Below are positions 42,561 through 51,112 of a stretch of 51,435 nt of DNA, one piece after another. The stretch covers positions 1-51,435 of the forward strand of contig JAHHOT010000130.1 of the NCBI GenBank assembly GCA_018677555.1. The letters are read 5' to 3'. The position numbers and the translations under genes were made by a program. The DNA is from Gammaproteobacteria bacterium (lineage in GTDB: Bacteria > Pseudomonadota > Gammaproteobacteria > Steroidobacterales > Woeseiaceae). The notes beneath the pieces are model-generated. The model saw nothing but the letters and a program-made list of their open reading frames with translations, ran no database searches and was not told the origin of the DNA. Position 1 is the stretch's first letter; each line of letters opens with the position of its first letter.

Positions 42561-43373
42561 ATGAGATACGTTCCGCGGTCGCCGCGCGAAGGCATCAATG
42601 TCAGCGACGAACATCCGCTCAAAGAGGCCGCTGTCCTGGTGGTCGGCTTGTCTTTCCTGTTTGCGATTGTGATGCTGTCGCTGGTATTCATAGTAGACCT
42701 CGTCGTTGTGGCAGTTTCGCCCGAAACAGAGGCCAGGATTTTTTCGGGCTGGACGCCCGGCGGCATCGTCGAGCTCGTGGACGACGACAGTCGCCAGCGA
42801 GCGGTTGCCGGGGTCCTGCAGCGTATCGAAACCGGGTGGCCGGATTCACCCTACGACTTTCGCCTGCTCGTAGCCGATGATGACGAGCCGAACGCGCTGG
42901 CAGTGCCGGGTGGCGTTATCGTCGTCACCACGGGGCTGCTGGATAAAGTCGGGTCGGAGAACGAGCTGGCATTCGTGCTGGCTCACGAACTCGGCCATTT
43001 CCGCAATCGCGACCACCTGCGCGGCATCGGCCGAGGGGTCGCGCTGGCAATTTTCTATGCGGCCATCAGCGGCGGCAGTGGCGGCGCGGATATAGGCATT
43101 GCCGTGGCCGACCTGACGCTGCGGCAGTTTTCACGCGACCAGGAAGCCGCGGCGGACCGTTTCGGGCTGGAGCTTGTGCAGGCAGAGTACGGCCACGTGG
43201 CTGACAGCTGGCGCTTCTTCGAGCGCCTGCGGGATACCGAAGCGCAACCGGGGATCATGGCCGCTTACCTGTCCACGCATCCTGATACGGGCGATCGTAT
43301 AGAAGACATCCGACGCTACGCGCGAGATAGTGGCTGGTCGACGGTGGGCCGCACGACCCCGCTTGACTGGTAG
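42561..43373 (+). CDS. M48 family zinc metallopeptidase
   Basis: A 270-residue protein with an N-terminal TM segment (residues 25-51) and a C-terminal M48 domain. HELGH at 142-146 with E143 as catalytic residue, and Glu in QEAAADRFGLELV near 198 as third ligand, form the active site. STHPDTGDRIEDIRR is the C-terminal family motif. It resembles HtpX/Oma1-type membrane peptidases, though with a single TM. ATG 42561 is the only plausible start. It lies beside YbjQ proteins and downstream of LemA and rhomboid genes, consistent with membrane-protein quality control; substrates are unknown. Confidence 0.9.
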   Translation: MRYVPRSPREGINVSDEHPLKEAAVLVVGLSFLFAIVMLSLVFIVDLVVVAVSPETEARIFSGWTPGGIVELVDDDSRQRAVAGVLQRIETGWPDSPYDFRLLVADDDEPNALAVPGGVIVVTTGLLDKVGSENELAFVLAHELGHFRNRDHLRGIGRGVALAIFYAAISGGSGGADIGIAVADLTLRQFSRDQEAAADRFGLELVQAEYGHVADSWRFFERLRDTEAQPGIMAAYLSTHPDTGDRIEDIRRYARDSGWSTVGRTTPLDW

Positions 43374-43394
43374 AGAAACGAAGGAGTCAACGAC

Positions 43395-44534
43395 ATGCGC
43401 ACATTTGCTCTCGAAGCGTATTTTTCGCAGTGGGAATTCACGGCAAAGCACAATATGACCGCGTCGGACGTGCAGAGCATGACGATCGAAGACTTGCTGC
43501 GTCACGCCAGCGATGACGATCGCCGGGCGTACGAGACAGCATGGCTCGGTTATTCCCAAACCTGGGGCATGCCGGAGCTGCGGGACCAGATCGCCGGGAC
43601 CTACGACACGCTGTCGGCGGAAAACATTCTCTGCTTTGCCGGCGCGGAAGAGGGCATTTACGCCGCGATGCGGGTGATGCTGACCGCGAAAGACCACGCA
43701 ATCGTCGTCGTGCCGAACTACCAGGCGGCGGAGACGATTCCACTCGATATTTGCGACGTAACCGGCGTCGGACTCGATGAGCAGAACGACTGGCGGCTGG
43801 ACCTGAACAAGGTCGAGGCCGCGTTTCGCGACAACACATCGCTGGTGTCGATCAATTTTCCGAACAATCCGACCGGCGCGTTGATGCCGCGTGAGGATCT
43901 GCAGGAACTCATCAGTTTGTGCCGTCACCATGACTGCTACCTGTTCAGTGACGAGGTCTACCGGCAGCTGGAGCGTCGCGAGGAGTGGCGCTTGCCACAG
44001 GTGGCCGATGAGTATGAGAAAGGTTTGTCGCTGAACGTGTTGTCCAAGGCGTACGGCCTGCCGGGGCTGCGAATCGGCTGGGTTGCCGGCAAGGACACTG
44101 GCCTGTTGCAGCGCATGGAGCGATACAAACATTACCTGTCGATATGCAACACCGTGCCGGGGGAGCGGCTGGCACTGATCGCGCTGAAAGCAAGGGACGC
44201 CATTCTTTCGCGAAATCGCGCGCTGATTGCGGCGAACCTGGTCAAACTCAACGCATTTTTCGACGACTATGCCGAAATGTTCGACTGGAGCGAGCCGCGT
44301 GGGGGCTGCATCGGCTTCCCGCGATACAAAGGGACGCCGGCCGTGGATGAATTTTGTGAATCGCTGGTAAAGGACGAGGGCGTGTTGTTGCTGCCCGCCA
44401 GCCTGTACCGGTCGGAATTGATGGCGACGCCGCCGGACCGCTTTCGCATCGGTTTCGGCAGGGCTAATATTGACGAAGGATTACAGGCCTTCCGTCATTA
44501 CCTGGACAGGCATGCAGGCGAGCATGCGGCCTGA
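43395..44534 (+). CDS. PLP-dependent aminotransferase, class I/II (capreomycidine-synthase-like)
   Basis: A 379-residue fold type I enzyme. SQTWGMPELRDQIAG, FPNNPTGALM, SDEVYRQL and NVLSKAYGLPGLRIGW with the PLP lysine K218 are intact. Sequence resembles the VioD/capreomycidine synthase branch, which also contains ordinary aminotransferases, so the substrate cannot be named. AAGGAG lies nine bases before ATG. It is followed 24 bases later by a class II aldolase gene, and the pair is likely co-transcribed. Confidence 0.87.
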   Translation: MRTFALEAYFSQWEFTAKHNMTASDVQSMTIEDLLRHASDDDRRAYETAWLGYSQTWGMPELRDQIAGTYDTLSAENILCFAGAEEGIYAAMRVMLTAKDHAIVVVPNYQAAETIPLDICDVTGVGLDEQNDWRLDLNKVEAAFRDNTSLVSINFPNNPTGALMPREDLQELISLCRHHDCYLFSDEVYRQLERREEWRLPQVADEYEKGLSLNVLSKAYGLPGLRIGWVAGKDTGLLQRMERYKHYLSICNTVPGERLALIALKARDAILSRNRALIAANLVKLNAFFDDYAEMFDWSEPRGGCIGFPRYKGTPAVDEFCESLVKDEGVLLLPASLYRSELMATPPDRFRIGFGRANIDEGLQAFRHYLDRHAGEHAA

Positions 44535-44558
44535 TTAAAAAAGCACAGGAGCGACGCA

Positions 44559-45314
44559 ATGCCCGTCTCACTTGCGGAAAGCGACAAGAACCTGCACATC
44601 CGACAGCTCCGCATCGATCTTGCGGCGGCATTTCGCTGGTTCGCGCGGCTCGATTGGAACGAGGCCAACGCGAATCACCTCAGCGTTGCCGTTGACGACG
44701 AGGGCTCGCGATTTCTCATCAATCCACGTGGCCGGCACTTCGCCAACGTACGCGCGAGTGAACTATTGCTGCTGGACGCCAACGACCCGGCGACGATGCG
44801 CAGGCCGGACGCGCCGGACCCGACGGCATGGTGCATTCACAGTGCCATGCATCGCAACCTGCCGCAGGCGCGTTGTGTCATGCACCTGCATTCGCCCAAA
44901 GCCCTGGTACTGGCATGCCTCGAGGACAAAACGCTGCCGCCCATTGACAACAACACGGCGCGCTTCTTCAGACGTGTGGCCGTGGACGATGCTTTCAACG
45001 GCATGGGCCTCGGCGACGAGGGCGAGCGTTACTGCCGCTGCATCGGCGACAAAAACGTCCTTCTCATGGGCAATCACGGCGTCATCGTTGTCGGCGAAAC
45101 GGTCGCGGAAGCGTTTGATCGCCTCTACTACTTTGAACGTGCCTGCGAGACCTACGCGAACGTGCTTTCGACCGGCTGCGAGTTTGCGGTCATGAGCGAC
45201 GCGGTTGCCGAGAAGACCGCACAGCAGTGGGAGAATTACGACGGTTTCGCCGACTCACACTTCAACGAAGTGAAGGAAGTACTAAATCGGGAGCAACCAG
45301 ATTACCGGGACTGA
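44559..45314 (+). CDS. Class II aldolase/adducin family protein
   Basis: A 251-residue protein. RWFARLDWNEANANHLSVAV at the N-terminus carries the phosphate or substrate-binding part. The zinc-binding histidines are in VMHLHSP and NHGVIVVG. Family enzymes are aldolases (fuculose phosphate, ribulose phosphate) or epimerases. AGGAG precedes the ATG. With the aminotransferase, it could act on an amino acid side chain, but this is speculation. It is convergent with the TonB-dependent receptor, with only 14 bases between. Confidence 0.88.
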   Translation: MPVSLAESDKNLHIRQLRIDLAAAFRWFARLDWNEANANHLSVAVDDEGSRFLINPRGRHFANVRASELLLLDANDPATMRRPDAPDPTAWCIHSAMHRNLPQARCVMHLHSPKALVLACLEDKTLPPIDNNTARFFRRVAVDDAFNGMGLGDEGERYCRCIGDKNVLLMGNHGVIVVGETVAEAFDRLYYFERACETYANVLSTGCEFAVMSDAVAEKTAQQWENYDGFADSHFNEVKEVLNREQPDYRD

Positions 45315-45328
45315 TCCGGCGCGGTCAC

Positions 45329-47617
45329 TCAAAGACTGAAACGAACGCCGACGCTGGCGGTCCTGTCCAGCGCTGGACGCGCACCGTAAGGATGGCGTGC
45401 GACGATGGCCTCTTCATCGGCCAGGTTGTCGATTCGCGCGTACAACATCATGTGTTCGTTGACGTTGAACTGCGCCGACAGGTCGAGGATAAGGAACTCG
45501 TCGGTCACCTCGAACGTAGCACAGGACGCCGCCACGCAGGTTTCGTCCACGTAGTTGGCGCTGAGGTAGGTCGCCCAACGCTGCGCCTCCAGCCCCACCG
45601 ACACCAGGAACTGATTCTCCGGAATATAGGGGAGCGGATCGCCTTTCGATACGTTGCCAAAGAAAGCCGTGTCCGCGATATCGCTGTCGAACGTTGCGTC
45701 GAGCCAGGTGTAGCTGAACATTAGCGGAAGCGACAGGTCTGCACCCAGCGTGAAGCTGTGGCTCAGCAGCCCCTCCACGCCCAGCACACTTGCGGCATCG
45801 CCGTTGAACGCATCGCCAACTTCACAGTCGGAGCCGGACGACGATGTACATTCGCCGAGGATATTGTCGTAGTCCGTAAAGAAGACGGCGGTGTCGAGAT
45901 AGGTGGCGCTGGTGGAGTAACGCAGGCCGAACTCGTAGTTGATACTTTCTTCCTCGCCGACATCCGGCGCATTGCTCGGCGCGGTAAAGCCCTTGTGCAC
46001 GCCGCCGTAAATGGCGACCTTGTCGTTGACGGCATACAGGGCGCCCATGCCCGGAATCCAGACGCGGGTCCGGTTTTCGCGGGAATCACGCAGGTTGGAC
46101 GAATCGCGGCTCGAGGGATCGGTCGTCAAGCCTGTGCGGGTCTCCCAGCGCGTGCGTTGCTGATCGATGTCTTCGTAGCGCACCCCCGGCGTCAAAACGA
46201 GATTGCCGATCGCTATCTCGTCCTGGACAAAAAGCGAGGCGGCCCGCGCTTCCTGCACGCGATTACCGGCATTGCCGAGCAGGCCAAGATCGTCGAGCAC
46301 GAGGTCGCCGTTTTCCTGGTGGTAGGAGCTGTTGCGCTGCAGGCGATCCTCCTCGTCCTCGTGGAATCGAACGCCGGCTTCGAACTTGTGTTCACTCTCG
46401 CCGAGTTCGGCCGACCAGCTCAGGCCAAGCTGGATGCCGCGCGAGAAGTATTCTCGCGCATTGCTGCGCAGCTGAATGCTGCCGATCGGCGTGTCGCCGC
46501 CGTCGAGGATGGATTGCAGGTCAGCGGCGCTCAGATTGCCGAGCGATTCACCGCGGTTCACCGCCTGGATGGCGTTGAACCAGCTGGTCCGCGAAAAGTC
46601 TTCTGCCGAAGTACTGCCGTCCGGGTCGATACCTTCTGTCTTGAACCAGTCGCGCTCGTGATTGTTGGAATACGCCGTCGCAGTAAAGGTGAATTGCTCG
46701 TTGAAATTGACGAGGTAGCGGGCGATGACCTGATCGTGTTCCGTTTCGATATTGTCGAAGCGCGAAGCACCATAGCGGCGCAGCGGCGCGGCGTCGAAGT
46801 CGCTGTCGACGAGGCCGAGGTAACTCTGCTCGGACGACTCCCTTGCATACTGAAATTTCACGTCGAACTGATGGTAGACGGAGTTTCCGCGGTCGCTGTT
46901 GAAACGGAATTTCAGCATCCAGTCGTCCTTGTCGAGACCGGTCGTGTCGTCCGTAAAGTCGATATTCTGAAAGCCATCGCTGTTCCACAGGTGCCCCTCG
47001 ACCAGCCAGCCGAAGTTGTCGCCGCTGTTGCCGTAGACGCCGTGCAGGCGTGACGTCTGGTTCTGGCCGTACTCGATGTTGAGCGTGCCGGTCTGCTGTT
47101 CCGGAATCAGCGTCGAGACGAAGTTCATGGAACCGCCGACGGTATACGGGCCCTGCTTGATGGACGACGAGCCCTTCAAAACCTCGACACGGCTCATGCG
47201 TCCGGCCGTCGGAAAGTAATAGGCGGAAGGCGCGGAGTAGGGTGCCGGGGCGACCAGGACATTGTCCTCCAGCAACGTAATGCGCGAGCTGCGCTCGCTC
47301 GCCGTGCCGCGAATGCTGAGGTTCGGTCGCAGGCCGTACCCGTCCTCAATCTGGATTGAAACACCGGGTACCTGGCGCATCATGCGCTGCACGTCGGTGT
47401 ACTTGAACTGCTCCAGCGCCTCGCTGTCGATGACCGCCGCGGATCCCGCGGTCCGGGTGACGTCATGCGGGTCACCGAAGATGGTAATTTCGTCCAGCGC
47501 GTCGCTGCCGGGCTCGCCCGGCGTCCGATCCTGGGCGGCGGCAGGCAGTGCGAGCAGGAGGGTCGCCGCAGCGGGTGCCCAGCGCATCGCGGCCTGGCTC
47601 GAGCGAGATAAGGTCAT
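45329..47617 (-). CDS. TonB-dependent receptor (FecA/siderophore-type)
   Basis: A 762-residue outer-membrane receptor from ATG 47617, chosen because the signal peptide (SSQAAMRWAPAAATLLLALP, ending AAAQD) starts there; the open frame to 47722 passes through the Fur box. LDEITIFGDP is the TonB box region. The plug follows, with IRGTASERSSRITLLEDNVLVAPAPY (46 residues later) and VEVLKGSSSIKQGPYTVGGSMNFVS. The barrel is 22-strand-like and ends VGVRFSL with terminal aromatic-hydrophobic residues. Plug resembles the FecA-type iron-citrate group. Iron limitation is the probable inducer (Fur box upstream). Confidence 0.92.
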   Translation of the reverse strand: MTLSRSSQAAMRWAPAAATLLLALPAAAQDRTPGEPGSDALDEITIFGDPHDVTRTAGSAAVIDSEALEQFKYTDVQRMMRQVPGVSIQIEDGYGLRPNLSIRGTASERSSRITLLEDNVLVAPAPYSAPSAYYFPTAGRMSRVEVLKGSSSIKQGPYTVGGSMNFVSTLIPEQQTGTLNIEYGQNQTSRLHGVYGNSGDNFGWLVEGHLWNSDGFQNIDFTDDTTGLDKDDWMLKFRFNSDRGNSVYHQFDVKFQYARESSEQSYLGLVDSDFDAAPLRRYGASRFDNIETEHDQVIARYLVNFNEQFTFTATAYSNNHERDWFKTEGIDPDGSTSAEDFSRTSWFNAIQAVNRGESLGNLSAADLQSILDGGDTPIGSIQLRSNAREYFSRGIQLGLSWSAELGESEHKFEAGVRFHEDEEDRLQRNSSYHQENGDLVLDDLGLLGNAGNRVQEARAASLFVQDEIAIGNLVLTPGVRYEDIDQQRTRWETRTGLTTDPSSRDSSNLRDSRENRTRVWIPGMGALYAVNDKVAIYGGVHKGFTAPSNAPDVGEEESINYEFGLRYSTSATYLDTAVFFTDYDNILGECTSSSGSDCEVGDAFNGDAASVLGVEGLLSHSFTLGADLSLPLMFSYTWLDATFDSDIADTAFFGNVSKGDPLPYIPENQFLVSVGLEAQRWATYLSANYVDETCVAASCATFEVTDEFLILDLSAQFNVNEHMMLYARIDNLADEEAIVARHPYGARPALDRTASVGVRFSL

Positions 47618-47650
47618 TACCCGGATTCCGCAAAAATGGTATTCAGAATG

Positions 47651-47672
47651 CAAATGATAATGATTCTTATTT
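47651..47672 (-). promoter_or_regulatory. Fur box
   Basis: AATGATAATGATTCTTATT at 47653-47671 closely follows the Fur operator built of GATAAT-like hexamers. It lies 36 bases upstream of the TonB-receptor ATG and probably overlaps its promoter. Regulation by Fur and iron is inferred. Confidence 0.75.
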
Positions 47673-47810
47673 AGATCGATGTCAATACGTAGTCGCCGAA
47701 GTTGTGAACCCGGTGTCGGCATTTAGTCAAATGAGACCCCCGTGGGGTTTTCCCGCAGATTGCCGTTGCTATACTCCGCCGCACGTTGTTCTTCGACCTG
47801 GGTGAATGCA

Positions 47811-48179
47811 ATGAACACGAAAATCCTGTTGGCAGTTCCTTCGCTGCTCCTGTCTGGCGCGGTACTCGCTGAAGATGGCGGGCCCTTCTATTGTTCGCAT
47901 GGCGACCTCGAACGGCGCGTGGAAATTGTTTACGAGACCGGCGGGGCGATGCCCTGCGAAGTGCAGTACCACAAGGACACCGAGGCGCCGGGCGAGCACC
48001 AGGTGTTGTGGACGGCGCAGAACGAACTGGGCTATTGCGAGGAGCGGGCCAGCGAATTCGTCGGCAAGCTCGAAGAGTGGGGCTGGGATTGCGCGGCCAT
48101 GGCGGCGACCGGCGACGAGCTCACCGAACCCGAGGTGGACGACACCGAGGAACTCGCCCCGGCCGAGGAAGCGGAATAG
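47811..48179 (+). CDS. Small secreted protein of a conserved cysteine-containing family
   Basis: A 122-residue protein with a signal peptide (ending GAVLAED). Four cysteines remain in the mature part: FYCSHG, MPCEVQYHKDTEAPGEHQVLW, YCEERASEF and WDCAA, so disulfides are likely in the periplasm. The pattern CEVxYxKDTEAPGE...QNExGYCE is one I recognise from hypothetical gammaproteobacterial proteins, with no known function. An acidic tail ends in EEAE. GGTGA lies six bases before ATG. It is divergent from the TonB receptor. Confidence 0.75.
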   Translation: MNTKILLAVPSLLLSGAVLAEDGGPFYCSHGDLERRVEIVYETGGAMPCEVQYHKDTEAPGEHQVLWTAQNELGYCEERASEFVGKLEEWGWDCAAMAATGDELTEPEVDDTEELAPAEEAE

Positions 48180-48193
48180 CCGATACGTTTTAG

Positions 48194-48230
48194 CCGGTCC
48201 CGCCGCGTGTCAGGACTGCGCCGGGACCGG
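48194..48230. terminator. Possible bidirectional hairpin between convergent genes
   Basis: 9-bp inverted repeat CCGGTCCCG/CGGGACCGG (48194-48202, 48222-48230) with a 19-base loop, in the gap between the secreted protein and the methyltransferase. No T-tract on either strand, so termination would be inefficient. Confidence 0.35.
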
Positions 48231-48279
48231 TCGACACGTTCGCGACCGCGGCAGTCTGGAGCAGACCGCCGCCGCCCCT

Positions 48280-49047
48280 CTAACGCCTTGCCAAAAACGA
48301 CACGCGTTTCCTCGTGTAATAACGCAGCTCGAGGCCGCTCTTGCGTGGCCGGATGATTTCTACCGTCGAAAAGCCGAGGAATTTGAGCAGCTCGATGACG
48401 GCTTTGGCATTCGGTTTGAACTGACAGCGCTGCTCGCTCCGCCAGAGGGCCGTCGTCGATTTGTCCTCCGACTCGACGACTTTGGGTACGTTCATCTTCC
48501 ACATGGCACGTGGGTTGAGCGGCGTTTTGATGACGCTCGCGTCGACCAGCATGATATCGCTCGTGACGGAGGCCAGCTGCTTCATTGCAAAGACGGGATT
48601 CTCGAGGTGGTAGAGAATGCCGAAACAAAACGCGACGTCGTAGCTGCCGATGCTTTCATCGCTGCAGTCTTCCATCGCCATCTTTCGAAATTCGACGTTG
48701 TCGAGTTCCAGCGCCTGCTTGATGAAGTTTGCCTGCTCCAGGTACCGGTCGGCAACGTCGAAACCGAGGACGTAGTCGGCGCCGAGTCTCGCGGCTTCCA
48801 CGGAAAACCCGCCGCAGTTGCAGGCCACGTCGATGACGCGTTTGCCCTCGAACGAGCCGCCGCAAAGCTCGAGCAAGCGGGGGAAGGCGTGCCGGGTGAG
48901 CGCGTCCAGCCGGGTTTTCTCACGGCGACGCAAGGACGATGCCGCATCGTAGGTGCTGAGCCCGTGGGGCAGTGCGACGCGATGGTGAAACGGCGCAAGT
49001 TGCTTGATCTCGCGCTCCATGTCCGCTTTGGTCATGCTGCTGGACAT
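48280..49047 (-). CDS. CmoB-like (DUF1698) SAM-dependent methyltransferase
   Basis: A 255-residue class I methyltransferase. VIDVACNCGGFSVEAARLGADYVLGFDV is the SAM-binding part (motif I with NCGG), with CFGILYHLENPV as motif near 150. The Trp/Arg-rich C-terminal part, with WKMNVPKVVESED and WRSEQRCQFKPNAKAVIELL, resembles CmoB/DUF1698 relatives acting on tRNA. It is shorter than CmoB (about 320), lacking its N-terminal extension. Alternative starts lie at 49035 and 49020. The substrate is unknown. Confidence 0.8.
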   Translation of the reverse strand: MSSSMTKADMEREIKQLAPFHHRVALPHGLSTYDAASSLRRREKTRLDALTRHAFPRLLELCGGSFEGKRVIDVACNCGGFSVEAARLGADYVLGFDVADRYLEQANFIKQALELDNVEFRKMAMEDCSDESIGSYDVAFCFGILYHLENPVFAMKQLASVTSDIMLVDASVIKTPLNPRAMWKMNVPKVVESEDKSTTALWRSEQRCQFKPNAKAVIELLKFLGFSTVEIIRPRKSGLELRYYTRKRVSFLARR

Positions 49048-49298
49048 TCGAATTCCAGTGGGTCTTCTTTCTTGTTGTTGTAATGGCGCTCTGCGAGCGA
49101 CGGCGCGTAACGAAATTCGGTGGGCACCCCGGTTTTCCGGTCTGCAGAAACCTGCAGTTGCGCTTCACCTTATAATACCCCAACGACTGGTAAGTGGCCC
49201 ATGGGGTGGCAGGTTGCTGGCCGGCGGCTACTGACCCATTGTTGGGGACGCAACAAGGAATCATTTCACCGTAATTTCAAGTCCCGATATACGAGTAA

Positions 49299-49766
49299 AT
49301 GCCTTCAGATTCTGTGAATTGTGTTATTCAGCAAGCCTCGGTTGAACATGCGCATGCACTGATTCCGCTGATGCAGGAACTCGGGTACGAGACTTCGCTA
49401 GAAACCATGCGAACGCAGCTTCGCCGCTACCTTACCGATGAGCATTCAGAGATATTCGTCGCAGTGATCGGCGGCGACCTGGTTGGCGTGGTAAGCGGGC
49501 ACCTGATCCCGGCGCTTCACGAGCCGGGAAATATCGGTCGAATTACAGCGCTGGTCGTTGCAAAAAAAGCCAGATCCAGGCGCATTGCTTCGAGACTGGT
49601 CAACGAACTGGAAAAGTGGTTTCTGAAAAATCGTTGCCTCCGATTCGAAGTCACCAGCGGCAAACACCGTAACGCAGCACATCTGTTCTACGAGTCGCTG
49701 GGATATGCACCCGCTGCGAGTCGTTTCCTGAAGGCTCCGCAACACAATGAGGACCGCCTATGGTAA
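49299..49766 (+). CDS. GNAT-family N-acetyltransferase
   Basis: A 155-residue protein. IFVAVIGGDLVGVVSGHLI, RITALVVAKKARSRRIASRLVNELEKW (beta4 and acetyl-CoA loop, variant R.....IAS) and HLFYESLGYAP are the GNAT parts. The Q/RxxGxG/A motif reads ARSRRIA here. It lies in an apparently AT-richer region and overlaps the next small gene by seven bases. The acceptor is unknown. Confidence 0.87.
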   Translation: MPSDSVNCVIQQASVEHAHALIPLMQELGYETSLETMRTQLRRYLTDEHSEIFVAVIGGDLVGVVSGHLIPALHEPGNIGRITALVVAKKARSRRIASRLVNELEKWFLKNRCLRFEVTSGKHRNAAHLFYESLGYAPAASRFLKAPQHNEDRLW

Positions 49767-49882
49767 CCAAAAGACATCAGCACACCGCACTTCAGCTGAT
49801 GTTTGCGTTTTTTCTCGGTTTGATGGTCACTGCCTTCATGGGAGTGGGTGTTTTCACTTTTGAAAGCCACCCGGAAAAATAA
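49760..49882 (+). CDS. 40-residue single-TM membrane peptide, translationally coupled to GNAT
   Basis: A frame of 40 codons, MVTKRHQHTALQLMF followed by a membrane helix (about residues 11-33) and a short polar tail ending ESHPEK. GAGGA at 49749-49753 precedes the ATG by six bases, an excellent ribosome-binding site located in the GNAT 3' end. The ATG lies within the last two GNAT codons in another frame, so coupling is expected. No known family. The basic N-terminus implies N-in topology. Confidence 0.6.
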   Translation: MVTKRHQHTALQLMFAFFLGLMVTAFMGVGVFTFESHPEK

Positions 49883-49970
49883 ATCCGGTACATTATTCGG
49901 TACATTATTCCGATAGCATTTTATCTGGTAGCCTGCTCACTCACTAAGTCGGAGGGGCGAGGGGGTCGAA

Positions 49971-50462
49971 GTGAAGCTTTCTGAGGCAGCGAGCTGGGCG
50001 GAGATTGTCTCCGCAGTGGGTCTGGTGATTTCGTTGATCTACGTTGGGGTTCAGGTTACCGATAACACCAGCGCAATGAGGTCGGAAACGGCTAGCAACG
50101 CTAGCACTGAGTTCATCGATTGGTACACACATCTTTCAGGTGATCCTGAGCTAATGGGCGTTTGGCTGCGTGGGGTTACTGCTCCCGAGACGCTCAACGA
50201 GCAACAAAATCTTCGATTTGTATTTCTTGTGCACATAATCATGTTGCAGTTTCAAAACAACTTTTACCTCGTCGAAGAGGGGACGTTGGACGAGAAAATG
50301 CTTTCCGCGATCAACAATACCCTGGCGACAATAAGGGGAACCCCGGGGTTTGAGATGTACTGGTCGCTCCGCCGGGAACTCTTCTATCCCGAATACCAAG
50401 TCTTCGTGGAGCAGCTCATGTTTGAGAGCGAGGGTCTACCTAATCAGAGTTATCAGCGTTGA
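49971..50462 (+). CDS. Membrane-anchored protein of unknown family
   Basis: A 163-residue protein from GTG 49971, with GGAGGGGCGAGGGGG upstream as ribosome-binding site. A single N-terminal TM helix (about residues 9-27) is followed by VTDNTSAMRSETASNASTEF (residues 29-48) and a helical cytoplasmic domain. Similar short proteins with AxxAEIVSAVGLVISLIYV N-termini are frequent in marine gammaproteobacteria, but no function is established. It stands alone, 88 bases after the small TM peptide. Confidence 0.65.
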   Translation: MKLSEAASWAEIVSAVGLVISLIYVGVQVTDNTSAMRSETASNASTEFIDWYTHLSGDPELMGVWLRGVTAPETLNEQQNLRFVFLVHIIMLQFQNNFYLVEEGTLDEKMLSAINNTLATIRGTPGFEMYWSLRRELFYPEYQVFVEQLMFESEGLPNQSYQR

Positions 50463-50592
50463 AAGTTTCACTGATGTTGATATCAGGAAAGCTGCCGTAC
50501 TGTCCGCGTGTGGCCGAACAGAGCCGCTCAGGTGGTTCGCGCTATAATTTTCGCTAGTGACCCTTTTCTGACGTTGGCATCAAAAGGCTAAA

Positions 50593-50925
50593 TTGGCGAA
50601 TAGTTGGAAGATTCCCGCTTCGCTCGAAAATGAAATTCGAGAGCGAGACACGAGGTGTGTTTATTGTCGTGTGAGGTTTGACGCCGACGGAACAAGAAAG
50701 ACGGCGGCGTCTTGGGAACACATTGTGAATGATGCCCGCATCGTTACGCGGGAGAATATCGCGCTCTGCTGTATTTCCTGTAATGCGAGCAAGGGAACAA
50801 AAGACTTATCGGTCTGGCTATCTTCGGACTATTGCAGGACGCGCGGGATCACACAATCGACAGTAGCTGATGTAGTTCGGCGGGCGCTAATCAAGCCTCC
50901 GACCCTTGACCCAGCCTGTGCTTGA
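50593..50925 (+). CDS. HNH-family nuclease-like protein
   Basis: A 110-residue protein. CVYC near residue 22-25 and CISCNASKG near 60-68 form the zinc clamp, and WEHI with HIV (H43) gives the beta-beta-alpha metal motif with the catalytic histidine; Asn in CNASK completes HNH. Such small free-standing HNH proteins occur in restriction, mobile or housekeeping contexts. The start is TTG 50593 with AAGG six bases upstream. A TATAAT at 50543-50548 is a possible -10 box without a clear -35. Confidence 0.82.
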   Translation: MANSWKIPASLENEIRERDTRCVYCRVRFDADGTRKTAASWEHIVNDARIVTRENIALCCISCNASKGTKDLSVWLSSDYCRTRGITQSTVADVVRRALIKPPTLDPACA

Positions 50926-51112
50926 CCGACTGGTTCTGGCCGATTGCCGCCTGTAAGACTGAGGAGAACCTCGCCATTTGAGCGGCCGCTGCTGGAAAAA
51001 GTTGTCGGTCGCCTGATTGTGGCGCCAGGAGTGGGACCTCGCCACCACCGGTCGTGAGAGATACCTCTCCATGCAGTGGCGTATTGTGACCAACGAACGC
51101 GGCACGAAGTAT

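Noticed and set aside
45758-47053. Long sense-direction frame (431 codons) opposite the TonB receptor
   Set aside because: The receptor on - has full plug and barrel motifs; the opposite frame has no domain or ribosome-binding site.
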